The notes: generated from the sequence alone by a model not told the origin. Shown: positions 7,358-14,598, counted from the stretch's first letter. The stretch is 16,099 nucleotides of DNA from Methanoregula sp. (GCA_026394695.1 JAPKXT010000036.1:1-16099); one strand, 5' to 3'. A program made the numbers and translations.

Positions 7358-9154
7358 TTAGAAATACATAACCTGGCCGCCACTCAGTCCTGTCCGATTC
7401 GTTACAGGAGTAACAACAGTAGTGATTCCAGGAGGATTTCCGGTCTTTACATCAATAAGAAATTCAATAGAACTCCTCGGGGCTGAACGTGTGTAATTGC
7501 CGATAAGGTTGCCGTTTCTATAGATCTCGACCATGAGCACATCCCCGGTGTTATCATCTTTGGTGATTTGTACCTGAATAATGCCATCACTTTCACGTAT
7601 TTTGTAGATATGGTCACCGGATCCTCTCACTTCCGATAGTGATCCTGGATTTCCCACCCACCCGTGATAGTTCGCCGAATATACTACCCGTACCCAGACA
7701 CCCTCCGGGGGAATTACTACCGGGGTAGGAACTGGTGTTTGTTGTACCGGGGTCGGTACTGGTGTCTGTTGTGCCGTTGTCAATACTGGTGTCTGTTGTG
7801 CCGGAGTTTGTTGTACAGTAAACTGCTGCAAGGAGGGTAATGAAAGGGGAACGGGTTCCTTTCCCGAGGGTGTTGTAAAGTATTGCGGATAAAAAACTGC
7901 TCCCCCCACAATCCCGAGGATGACGAGGAGGATCGCTGTGACCGCAATCAATGTTTGCCGTTGTAAACCATGGCCCTCAATCGGCAGAGGAGATTGTGGG
8001 ATTTGAGGTTTTTCTTCTTCTGCCGGTTGTTGACCCGGCTCTTCAATATCCCCTGCTTTGGGGGATTTTTTTCCTTTTGATTCTGAATCCTTTTTAAAAA
8101 CGGCTGGGGCCTCAACAACCACAGGTTCAGGTGACGTTGGGATTCCCGGAGATCCAGGTCCTTCCTGCAGAACTGATTCTGTCTCCTCACTATAAAGTTC
8201 AGAAGAGGTTCCCGTATCCGATAACTCTTTTTTCTCTCTGGAAGAGAGCAGAGATTTCACTGCTTCCTGGAGAGTATGAGTAAAAGATTTTTGTTCAATG
8301 GTATTCGCATTAGCAGCACCGGGACTTTCCCCGGCAGCTGAAAGCCCAGTGGTTGCTGTATCCGGGAAGTCCGATTCGAGTTCTCCCGGAGTCTCACGGG
8401 CAGCCGGGTTCCCGGAAGTTGAGATATCCGGTAATCCAACTTCGGATTGTGACAAAGGTGAGGAATCAGCGATTTCCCTTACTTCAGGAAGTTGGATCGT
8501 ATCCGTTGATCCCGTTTCCCCACCTGCCGCAGGAAGTGTTTCCTCGTACTTGGGAGTTCCGGACGCGACATCAGATTTTGTATCCTCTTTAAAGACAGCT
8601 TCGCCGGGTAATTCCTGTGCTTCTTCCGAAACAGGCAAAGATTCTGGCTCATCAGGCAGAATAGTTAATTCAACCGGAACAGGACGAGTATCAATAACTG
8701 TTGTATGCGGGTGGATCTTCTCGGGGGCAACCGAGCGTCGAATCGAGGGTTGGATACCACGCTCCTCATCAGCGGGGGGTGAGCCGGTGTTGATGGTTTC
8801 CTGGCGTACTGATACGATAAGTCCCATGAGTTTTTTCAACCATTCATCACGTTCTCTCTTTCTTTGTTCTCCCGGCTGCTGGGAAAAGATAAGGGCCATC
8901 GGTCCTGAATCTTCCCTGCTGCCGGTATCCGAAAATGAGAGGATTATAACCGGTTCACCCGTGAAGATCTTTCCACCGTTTACAGATAATATGGTTGAAA
9001 GCGGGATCTCCTGTGGCGGGAATTGGGCATACCTGATGTCAACTAGGATGAGGTTGCGGGTGGTGAGCAGTACCTCGTATTGTACGGAGTTGATATTCAC
9101 CCTGTCCGTTGTCAGGATTATGGATTCATCTCTTTTCAGGTAAGGACTGCTCAT
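7358..9154 (-). CDS. PH-like domain / single-membrane-helix protein with C-terminal beta domain (long paralogue)
   Basis: A 598-residue paralogue of the gene at 6001-7173. The N-terminal 120 residues match it motif for motif (SPYLKRDESIILTTDRVNI, VLLTTRNLILVD, IPLSTI, RERDEWLKKLMGL). The linker is much longer, about 275 residues, acidic and rich in Ser, Pro, Glu and Gly, with imperfect internal repeats such as PDISTSGNPAARETPGELES next to PDTATTGLSAAGESPGA. A membrane helix lies at about 402-424, then a Gln/Thr/Pro repeat stalk (446-481) and the C-terminal domain from GVWVRVVYSANYHGWVG (about 485), ending with a 30-residue Thr/Gly tail missing from the shorter paralogue. No enzymatic motif is visible. 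A TATA box at 9173-9181 sits only about 24 bases before the ATG, so the transcript is probably leaderless or nearly so. Function unknown; anchoring or envelope sensing is possible but unproven. Confidence 0.85.
   Translation of the reverse strand: MSSPYLKRDESIILTTDRVNINSVQYEVLLTTRNLILVDIRYAQFPPQEIPLSTILSVNGGKIFTGEPVIILSFSDTGSREDSGPMALIFSQQPGEQRKRERDEWLKKLMGLIVSVRQETINTGSPPADEERGIQPSIRRSVAPEKIHPHTTVIDTRPVPVELTILPDEPESLPVSEEAQELPGEAVFKEDTKSDVASGTPKYEETLPAAGGETGSTDTIQLPEVREIADSSPLSQSEVGLPDISTSGNPAARETPGELESDFPDTATTGLSAAGESPGAANANTIEQKSFTHTLQEAVKSLLSSREKKELSDTGTSSELYSEETESVLQEGPGSPGIPTSPEPVVVEAPAVFKKDSESKGKKSPKAGDIEEPGQQPAEEEKPQIPQSPLPIEGHGLQRQTLIAVTAILLVILGIVGGAVFYPQYFTTPSGKEPVPLSLPSLQQFTVQQTPAQQTPVLTTAQQTPVPTPVQQTPVPTPVVIPPEGVWVRVVYSANYHGWVGNPGSLSEVRGSGDHIYKIRESDGIIQVQITKDDNTGDVLMVEIYRNGNLIGNYTRSAPRSSIEFLIDVKTGNPPGITTVVTPVTNRTGLSGGQVMYF
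7732..7812 (-). repeat. 27-base tandem repeat, three copies, coding for the Gln-Thr-Pro stalk
   Basis: Three adjacent 27-base units start at 7732, 7759 and 7786, each beginning CTGGTGT and continuing with TGTTGT on the plus strand. They encode nine-residue units of the type QQTPVPTPV just outside the membrane helix of the long PH-like paralogue. In-frame units like these can expand or contract, which may explain stalk length differences. Confidence 0.7.
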
Positions 9155-9465
9155 TTTTTACCACATTTGTTGAAATATATAGCGTTGTCTGTGATGATAT
9201 GCTTTTTAGCTGGGAGGGGACAAAGGAGAGGATCAAAAGGTTCGTCCGGGCCCTGACTTTAATTTATCATGATTAATTATTTATAATTCGAATGCCAATA
9301 ATTTCTTAATGTACCAATCGTGTTTATACAGAGCAATCTGGTCCGGCCAGGTACATGTCGCTCATGGTAAGCGGCTACTGTTTTTCGTATCGTAATAGCA
9401 CGGGTTTTCTGTCGGCATTCTGATGGAAACGGTATTGGTTTCTGATTAGGGTTTTATGGTGGATT
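9155..9465. promoter_or_regulatory. Divergent intergenic region between the long PH-like gene and the HEAT gene
   Basis: These 311 bases contain no convincing gene. The left edge holds the TATA box (9173-9181) of the minus-strand PH-like gene. The centre is very AT-rich and includes a 14-base inverted repeat, AATTAT (9275-9280) and ATAATT (9283-9288). For the HEAT gene the possible TATA elements are near 9279-9287 or TTTATA near 9322, which would give leaders longer than 100 bases. No conserved RNA structure was recognised in that leader. Confidence 0.5.
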
Positions 9466-9471
9466 ATGAGT

Positions 9472-9924
9472 ATGATTGCGGAAAGATCGGATGAAGAATG
9501 GTTTAGTTCCCTCCCAAAAACGGGCGGGATATACCGTCTCATTAATGGAACAATGAGTGACAGGAGTCAGGATGAACGGATCTCGGCAGTGATAGCCTTA
9601 GGTGAGAGTGCCGACCCCAGGGCTGTCCGCCCGCTCATGGACTGTTGCGGGGATACCGATGCACTGATCCGGCAGCATGCAACTGATGCACTCTTTAAAT
9701 TGAGAAGTGGAAGGGCAGTCCGGGTATTGATCGAGCGCCTGAAGGATAAACGTGAGCATCTGGTAACAAGAGAACGTGCAGCTGCTGCACTGGCTGCCAT
9801 CCGGAGTTACAGTGCAATCGAGGGGCTCAGGGACCTGTACTCTGACAAAGACGTAGAACCTGCACTTCGTTCCTTTGTCGCTGAGGAACTTCAACGGATA
9901 CCTGAACGGTCAGATATTCGGTGA
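9472..9924 (+). CDS. Small HEAT-repeat protein
   Basis: A short helical-repeat protein (150 residues from this start). It has HEAT/PBS-lyase-type units: a helix pair around RISAVIALGESADPRAVRPL, a second around IRQHATDALFKLRSGRAVRVL, a third around RERAAAALAAIRSYSAIEGL and a final one ending in VAEELQRIPE. Such proteins usually serve as small protein-binding scaffolds; no partner or enzyme motif is visible. Two in-frame ATGs are possible. The Shine-Dalgarno GGTGGA (9458-9463) stands 8 bases before ATG 9472 but only 2 before ATG 9466, so I prefer 9472; the difference is two residues. It is divergent from the PH-like genes and followed by a terminator region, so it is probably monocistronic. 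Confidence 0.85.
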   Translation: MIAERSDEEWFSSLPKTGGIYRLINGTMSDRSQDERISAVIALGESADPRAVRPLMDCCGDTDALIRQHATDALFKLRSGRAVRVLIERLKDKREHLVTRERAAAALAAIRSYSAIEGLRDLYSDKDVEPALRSFVAEELQRIPERSDIR

Positions 9925-9950
9925 TTATGGAGATCCAACCCTATCCCATC

Positions 9951-10029
9951 AAAGTTCTGATATAATTTCATTCATAAGGGCAGCAGTGATCTGCAACGAG
10001 TACTTTTTTTACCAAAAAAAGTTCTGATA
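9951..10029. repeat. 12-base direct repeat flanking the terminator region
   Basis: AAAGTTCTGATA occurs at 9951-9962 and again at 10018-10029, 67 bases apart, in the gap between the HEAT gene and the convergent DUF2124-like gene. No target-site-like mobile sequence lies between the copies; the origin is unclear. Confidence 0.5.
9983..10022. terminator. Bidirectional terminator between convergent genes
   Basis: ACTTTTTTT (10002-10010) and AAAAAAAGT (10014-10022) are exact reverse complements around ACC, giving a seven-base T-run on each strand. A small hairpin, GCAG (9983-9986) with CTGC (9991-9994), precedes the plus-strand T-run. It serves the plus-strand HEAT gene (about 80 bases after its stop) and probably the minus-strand DUF2124-like gene (about 100 bases after its stop). 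Confidence 0.6.
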
Positions 10030-10124
10030 GTAAATCCTGATGAAAAGGCAATTGGGTCGCAAAGGTCCCCCAGAATGTGGTCGGTATTTCTTGTGCCGCG
10101 AAAAAATCGGTTAATCGATCCCGT

Positions 10125-10613
10125 TTAGTCCATCCACGTCACGGTCACCGGATCAATTGTCGCATCGATCATCATATCAAACGAGACCTCATCCAGCCAT
10201 CCCGCCTTTTCGAACATGCTCATGAAGCAGACCCCAATCACCTTCGCCCCGGCATGCCTTTGTGTCAGAGCCTTTACATCCTCCTTAGTGACGGGCATGT
10301 TCGGCATGGCAAGCCCACCCATGAAAACGAGCACCTTCGGATTGAGCTGTGCAGGACCACCACTCACCTGCATACCGACATCATCGACACTGAGAATTTT
10401 TTTTGCTTTCGTTTCATCAAGGAGAGGAACAAATACCTGTTCCGGATGAAGTCCCCGGATAGCAACCGCAAGGAGTTCAACAAATGGTGTGCAGGTACCC
10501 ACACATCCATAGTACACAATCTGGTCACCATTTTTTAATCCGAGCGTTTGCAGGTATTCCTTGTACGGTCGAAGGATACCGGGTACACTTTTGTAGGTCT
10601 CTTTTCGGGTCAT
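10125..10613 (-). CDS. DUF2124-like conserved archaeal protein
   Basis: A 162-residue protein without signal peptide or membrane helix. It resembles the DUF2124 family of methanogens in size and in its Rossmann-like alternation, with conserved-looking blocks GDQIVYYGCVGTCTPFVELL, LVFMGGLAMPNMPVT and KVIGVCFMSMFEKAGW. The name rests on memory of the family rather than a search. Function is unknown; the Gly/Cys-rich GCVGTC and VCFMSM segments are candidate ligand or metal sites, but no known catalytic motif is present. It is divergent from the DNA methyltransferase gene across 127 bases. The Shine-Dalgarno is weak, so a short leader is possible. Confidence 0.75.
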   Translation of the reverse strand: MTRKETYKSVPGILRPYKEYLQTLGLKNGDQIVYYGCVGTCTPFVELLAVAIRGLHPEQVFVPLLDETKAKKILSVDDVGMQVSGGPAQLNPKVLVFMGGLAMPNMPVTKEDVKALTQRHAGAKVIGVCFMSMFEKAGWLDEVSFDMMIDATIDPVTVTWMD

Positions 10614-10636
10614 GATACACAGATTGTCGACTGCCT

Positions 10637-10659
10637 TTGTTGATAAGAATTACCAACAA
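10637..10659. promoter_or_regulatory. 23-bp near-perfect inverted repeat in a divergent promoter region
   Basis: TTGTTGATAA (10637-10646) and TTACCAACAA (10650-10659) match as reverse complements at nine of ten positions around the spacer GAA. It lies 24 bases upstream of the DUF2124-like ATG and about 80 bases upstream of the methyltransferase start, and overlaps the AT-rich stretch most likely to act as a TATA element for the minus-strand gene. Probable operator; the binding protein is unknown. Confidence 0.5.
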
Positions 10660-10740
10660 GCGAGAATGACGAGGGGTTTGCCCTGGTCATACGAGTAATT
10701 CTTTAGCGCAGGATAACGAAGATGTACAAAAGGGTGGACT

Positions 10741-11511
10741 GTGAAGGTGGGATGCTTTTTTGATAACGGGCAGATCCTCATCATCAACGAGGATGTCTTC
10801 ACCACAAAAAAGATTGCACCGGAAAGTATTGACCTGGTGATCACGTCACCACCCTATAATGTGGATATCAAATACAGCTCACATGATGACCAGTTGACCT
10901 ACAACCATTACCTTACCTTTTCCCGGCGATGGATGAAGCGCTGCTACAACTGGCTCAAAGATGACGGGCGGTTCTGCCTCAACATCCCGCTTGATACGAA
11001 CAAGGGAGGTCAGCAGAGCATCGGTGCGGATCTCACCACGATCGCAAAAAAAGTCGGCTTTGCATATCACTCAACGATCGTTTGGAACGAGGGGAATATC
11101 TCGCGCCGGACTGCATGGGGGTCCTGGGCGAGTGCTTCGGCACCGTATGTGATAGCGCCAGTGGAACTTATCGTTGTGCTCTACAAAAACTCGTGGAAAA
11201 AAACGAGTGGGTCTAAAGAGTCCGATATTTCCAAAAAAGAGTTCATGCAATGGACAAACGGGTTGTGGACGTTTAATGGTGAGAGTAAGAAGAAAATCGG
11301 TCACCCGGCGCCATTCCCGCTCGAACTGCCTCTACGGTGTATGAAACTTTTCTCGTTTGTGGGGGATACTGTTCTTGATCCTTTCATGGGGAGTGGTTCA
11401 ACACTTGTTGCGGTTTCGCAGGGTAACCGGAAGGGTATCGGGATCGAGATCGATCCCTCTTACTGCGAGCTCGCGGTAACCCGGATCAAAAAAGAGGGGC
11501 AACAGGATTAA
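10741..11511 (+). CDS. Orphan site-specific DNA methyltransferase (beta class, N4-cytosine or N6-adenine)
   Basis: A 256-residue S-adenosylmethionine-dependent methyltransferase. The catalytic motif IV, TSPPY (35-39), comes before the cofactor motif I, DPFMGSGST (213-221), followed by GIEID: this order defines the beta class. Before motif I is HPAPFPLELPLRCMKLF, in place of the HPTQKP seen in many relatives. TSPPY favours N4-cytosine methylation but does not exclude adenine; the target sequence cannot be read from the protein. The start is GTG 10741; GTG 10747, nine bases after GGGTGG, is equally possible. No in-frame ATG lies near. No restriction nuclease, specificity subunit or second methyltransferase is nearby, so it appears to be an orphan enzyme, for regulation or protection. 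It is divergent from the DUF2124-like gene. Confidence 0.92.
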   Translation: MKVGCFFDNGQILIINEDVFTTKKIAPESIDLVITSPPYNVDIKYSSHDDQLTYNHYLTFSRRWMKRCYNWLKDDGRFCLNIPLDTNKGGQQSIGADLTTIAKKVGFAYHSTIVWNEGNISRRTAWGSWASASAPYVIAPVELIVVLYKNSWKKTSGSKESDISKKEFMQWTNGLWTFNGESKKKIGHPAPFPLELPLRCMKLFSFVGDTVLDPFMGSGSTLVAVSQGNRKGIGIEIDPSYCELAVTRIKKEGQQD

Positions 11512-11573
11512 AATCCGGCCGGCATATTCAATGACCAGTACCGGTAGATTGTTGTCCGATCGATAATGACACC

Positions 11574-11683
11574 ATCCTGATTATCTTCTCTATAGTGTCT
11601 GATGAGATTCATCTAAGTCAGGATTACACACCCGGCTGTCGTGATACAGGTATCCGAATGCCCATAATTTTTTTATGAAAAAA
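11574..11683 (+). terminator. Nested inverted repeats and T-run after the methyltransferase
   Basis: ATCCTGA (11574-11580) pairs with TCAGGAT (11618-11624), and inside it GATGA (11601-11605) pairs with TCATC (11609-11613). A seven-base T-run follows at 11668-11674, then six A's, so termination could work in both directions. The outer pairing spans 37 bases and may be chance; the T-run is the firmer part. Confidence 0.4.
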
Positions 11684-11692
11684 CCCTATTCA

Positions 11693-11729
11693 CGTTTCAT
11701 TTCTTTAAAGAAACGTATTCTATATATAT
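11693..11729 (+). promoter_or_regulatory. Promoter and palindrome of the PEGA gene
   Basis: A TATA box (TATATATATC at 11721-11730) stands about 45 bases before the GTG start, predicting a start site near 11750 and a leader of about 15 bases with AGGAAGAG as ribosome site. Immediately upstream is the perfect 14-base palindrome TTTCTTTAAAGAAA (11700-11713), overlapped by CGTTTC (11693-11698) and GAAACG (11710-11715). The palindrome occupies the BRE position, so a bound repressor could block the promoter. Confidence 0.6.
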
Positions 11730-11766
11730 CGATATCTCCTGAAGTTAGAGTACAGGAAGAGATACT

Positions 11767-13248
11767 GTGAAAAGACGATTTTTCATGATACTCATAATCC
11801 TGATACTGTGTGCAGTCTGTTTCATGTCAGTATCAGCAGCGGTTATTGGCGGGAATACCACCTCCCCGGTAACCGAGCCGACAACGGAGCCAACAGCGGT
11901 TCCGACGACAATGCAAACGGTTGTTACCCAGACCACTACCGAGCCAACCATTACGATTCCGACGGTCATACCAACGGAACTTGGTGGCGGGAAGGGGTGG
12001 ATAGATACCTATTGCAATGTTGATGGCGCCACGGTCTATTTCGATGGAGCCCCTCAAGGGAATATTGCGGGTGGAATTCTCTCCGTAGCGATAACACCAA
12101 CGGCTACACCAGTCCGGACGGTTTCCGTATCAAAATCCGGCTACACCTCGTGGTCAGGATCGCTCTCCCGTATGCCGGCAAGTAGTGAGCATGTCCAGGT
12201 ATATGCCACGATAAACCCCCACTCCACCCCGACTCCTGTGCCCCCGGTCCAGAACGGGGCGATCTATGCGCAGTCGAGCCCTGCGGGTGCTGCGATCTCG
12301 ATGAACGGGAACTTCTATGGGTACTCTCCTGTCACCATCCCGAACCTCCCGCCGGGAACATACTCCATGAAAGCCACCCTGAACGGGTACACACCGGACT
12401 CCCGCCTGGTCATCGTGTATGCCGGGCAGACTGCATCGTATTATCCTACCCTTCAGCCATCACCACCTCCTCCCCGCAGCACGGGTACTGTATATGCCAA
12501 ATCCAGCCCCATCGGGGCACAGGTGTTCTCTGATGGCACCTACTATGGCCTGACCCCGGTAACCCTGACTCTCTTCCCGGGTACCCATACAATCGTACTT
12601 AAACTATCCGGCTATAACGACTGGAGTTCGAGCGTATATATCTCCGCAGGAAGCTCACAGACGGTCAATCCCGGACTGACCCCGGCTATCTTTGGATCCA
12701 TTTCCCTGGGATCCGCTCCAGCCGGCGCCAGTGTATTCATGGACAGCAGTTATAAGGGCACAGCCAATCCCTCAGGCACCATTACACTCAACACCATCCC
12801 CTCAGGAAACCATATCCTCAAGCTCACGGCACCTGGATACAATGACTGGATCGAGACGGTGTATGTCAAACCCAACACCAATACGTACGTTCAGGTTGTC
12901 ATGACTGGCATCGGGCCCAACCCCACACCGGTGCCTGCATCGGGGGCTCTCAACATTGTCTCAACTCCCTCGGGTGCAGATATTTTTGTTGACAACATAT
13001 TCCGTGGATATACCCCGTCAACCATTACCGAGATCGATCCGGGTCAGCACCAGATCCTGATGAAATATACCGGGTATACCGATTATTCAGAAGATGTCAC
13101 CGTGAACCCGGGACAGACAACTCCGCTGGCAATCGGTTTGACCCCCGTCCCCACTCCGACACCGCAGAGTGCTCCATCAGCAACAATCCTGATCGGGGGG
13201 TTGTTAACCATCTTTGGTATGGCAATCGTGCTGGGGAGGCGATACTGA
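11767..13248 (+). CDS. Secreted, membrane-anchored PEGA-repeat surface protein
   Basis: A 493-residue protein beginning with GTG. It has a Sec signal peptide (MKRRFFMILI core, cleavage likely after VSA near 24) and a Thr/Pro-rich stretch to about 72. Five PEGA-type repeats follow at about 78-150, 164-230, 239-306, 308-380 and 392-460, with typical features: SSPAGAAISMNG, SSPIGAQVFSDGTYYG, SAPAGASVFMDSSYKG, STPSGADIFVDN, each ending in a GY(N/T)DW-like beta strand. A short Thr/Pro stalk and a C-terminal helix (about 471-489) with Arg-Arg-Tyr at the end anchor it in the membrane. Family knowledge: PEGA repeats are small extracellular beta domains widespread in Methanomicrobiales surface proteins; their ligands are mostly unknown. 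The stop overlaps the ribosome site of the next gene, so the two are co-transcribed. The first repeat is the most divergent. Confidence 0.93.
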   Translation: MKRRFFMILIILILCAVCFMSVSAAVIGGNTTSPVTEPTTEPTAVPTTMQTVVTQTTTEPTITIPTVIPTELGGGKGWIDTYCNVDGATVYFDGAPQGNIAGGILSVAITPTATPVRTVSVSKSGYTSWSGSLSRMPASSEHVQVYATINPHSTPTPVPPVQNGAIYAQSSPAGAAISMNGNFYGYSPVTIPNLPPGTYSMKATLNGYTPDSRLVIVYAGQTASYYPTLQPSPPPPRSTGTVYAKSSPIGAQVFSDGTYYGLTPVTLTLFPGTHTIVLKLSGYNDWSSSVYISAGSSQTVNPGLTPAIFGSISLGSAPAGASVFMDSSYKGTANPSGTITLNTIPSGNHILKLTAPGYNDWIETVYVKPNTNTYVQVVMTGIGPNPTPVPASGALNIVSTPSGADIFVDNIFRGYTPSTITEIDPGQHQILMKYTGYTDYSEDVTVNPGQTTPLAIGLTPVPTPTPQSAPSATILIGGLLTIFGMAIVLGRRY

Positions 13249-13249
13249 A

Positions 13250-13945
13250 ATGACCTGTACCTGTTCAAAATCAACTCAACTCTGGGTGAGCGCAATCCTC
13301 GTGATCATCATCATCGGGGCGCTCACGGCCTTTGCGTATTCAAATTCGACCACGGTAATCAAGAGCACGGTTCGCACCGGTCTTGAGTCTACCGCAGGTG
13401 TAATGGCAACCCAGATAAACGCAAGCGACCTGGCCGGACTCAAAGCCGGGGATGAAGGATCTCCACAGTTCCTCGAAGTTGTACAGAAACTGCGCTCGCT
13501 GCGCAGTATGGACGATCACATCCTCAATGCATATATCCTGAAGGTGAATCCGGACCGATCCGTTACGTTCCTTGTAGATGACCTCTATCCCGATGACCCG
13601 CAGGGTTCTGCAAAGATTGGGGAACTCTCAACCGCCCCGGACGCAATGGAGATCTTTGCAGCACAGTCACGCCCGACTTCATCCAAAGAGCCCTATACCA
13701 CAAAGTATGGATCGTTTATGTCCGCATATGCACCGATTGATGATTCAGTGAATGACTCCAACGGCAACACGTATGCAGTGCTCGGCATCGATATATCAGC
13801 CCGGGATTACACGGAGTATATGAAAGGAGAAGGCTCCCTGATCCTCATCACCGGCCTTATCTCCATTATCCTTACCGTCGGCGCAATCTTTTGGTTCGGC
13901 ATGAAACGATTCGATGCTGAAAAGGACTCAGGCAGACAACAGTAA
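13250..13945 (+). CDS. Stand-alone Cache-domain membrane sensor without output domain
   Basis: A 231-residue protein with membrane helices at about 10-32 and 196-217 enclosing an extracellular Cache-type domain. Seen in it: INASDLAGLKAGDEGSPQF, a helix KLRSLRSMDDHILNAYILK, then FLVDDLYPDDPQGSAKIGE, PTSSKEPYTTKYGSFMSAYA and YAVLGIDISARDY. These match the ligand-binding part of archaeal histidine kinases and chemoreceptors. After the second helix only about 14 charged residues remain, so no kinase, HAMP, methyl-accepting or cyclase domain is attached. The ATG comes one base after the PEGA stop, with GGGGAGG inside the PEGA coding end; an earlier GTG in frame (13214) would overlap PEGA and lacks a signal. 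It may pass a signal through a partner protein, possibly PEGA itself (inference). Confidence 0.88.
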   Translation: MTCTCSKSTQLWVSAILVIIIIGALTAFAYSNSTTVIKSTVRTGLESTAGVMATQINASDLAGLKAGDEGSPQFLEVVQKLRSLRSMDDHILNAYILKVNPDRSVTFLVDDLYPDDPQGSAKIGELSTAPDAMEIFAAQSRPTSSKEPYTTKYGSFMSAYAPIDDSVNDSNGNTYAVLGIDISARDYTEYMKGEGSLILITGLISIILTVGAIFWFGMKRFDAEKDSGRQQ

Positions 13946-13948
13946 AAC

Positions 13949-13983
13949 GGGATACTCATCCCACCCGCAATCTTTTATTTTCT
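13949..13983 (+). terminator. Terminator after the PEGA-Cache operon
   Basis: GGGAT (13949-13953) and ATCCC (13958-13962) form a perfect five-base stem with a four-base loop, starting three bases after the Cache stop. A T-rich tract (CTTTTATTTTCTTT, about 13972-13985) follows. The same T/A tract doubles as a possible TATA element for the next gene. Confidence 0.55.
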
Positions 13984-14005
13984 TTCCCGTCCTATCTTGA
14001 AAGCA

Positions 14006-14598
14006 ATGTCACCACTGCGATCAGTATTCCTCACGGGTCCCTTATTTCAGTCCTCCTGATTACTGCAGGGTGCACCCAAACTTCTCCGCAGACAACCACC
14101 GGAACACCGGCCGGGACCGTTACCATGACATCATCAGCACAAGAACAGAAACTGGTCAGGCTCGAGACGAACATGGGTAACATCACCATCGCTCTTGATC
14201 CCGCTATGCCCATTACTGCAGGCAATTTCGAAACGCTCGTAAAAAAAGGCTACTATGACGGCGTGATCTTCCATCGGGTCATAGACGGTTTCATGATCCA
14301 GGGTGGCGACCCCACCGGTACGGGCGGGGGCTGGCCCGGCTATATGATCAAGGATGAATTTACGAAAAACAACCGGAACGATCGCGGAACTATCTCCATG
14401 GCAAATGCTGGCCCTAATACTGGGGGAAGCCAGTTCTTCATCAACCTTGTCAACAACAACTACCTTGATGAAAAACACCCAGTTTTTGGGAAAGTGGTCG
14501 AGGGTATGGATGTTGTTGATAAAATTGGTAAAACAAAAACCGGTGCCGGTAACCGCCCGATCCAGAACGTGACGATCATCCATGCAGTGATGGTTTGA
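14006..14598 (+). pseudogene. Cyclophilin-type peptidyl-prolyl isomerase lipoprotein, signal peptide out of frame
   Basis: The body (ATG 14125 onward) is a clear cyclophilin, a cis-trans prolyl isomerase that helps fold proteins: VRLETNMGNITIALDP, the catalytic-arginine block FHRVIDGFMIQGGDPTGTG, ISMANAGPNTGGSQFFINL and HPVFGKVVEGMDVVDKI are all intact. Upstream in the same frame, from about 14041, comes LISVLLITAGC, a lipobox with Cys, then a Thr/Pro linker, but no start codon. The start lies in another frame: ATG 14006 reads MSPLRSVFLTGP, then drifts to a stop at 14057. Adding one base near the CCC run at 14039-14041 joins both into a normal lipoprotein of about 197 residues. A TATA-like tract 25-30 bases before 14006 supports that start. 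Either a real frameshift, a sequencing error, or a cytoplasmic form starting at 14125 (157 residues). Confidence 0.85.

Noticed and set aside
8298..9143. 281-residue plus-strand frame opposite the long PH-like gene
   Set aside because: Its Ser/Gly/Val-rich translation is what the Glu/Ser/Pro codons of the minus-strand gene give in reverse; the minus frame has a clear paralogue and promoter.
9155..9465. A non-coding RNA or riboswitch ahead of the HEAT gene
   Set aside because: Apart from AT-rich inverted repeats expected by chance, no stable GC-containing structure or known aptamer pattern was found.
9951..10029. Direct repeats as target-site duplications of a mobile element
   Set aside because: Only 55 bases lie between the 12-base copies, with no terminal inverted repeats or transposase remnant.
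10637..10659. Same operator as the pst palindrome
   Set aside because: Both begin with TTGTT, but arm length, spacer and inner sequence differ, so a shared regulator is not supported.
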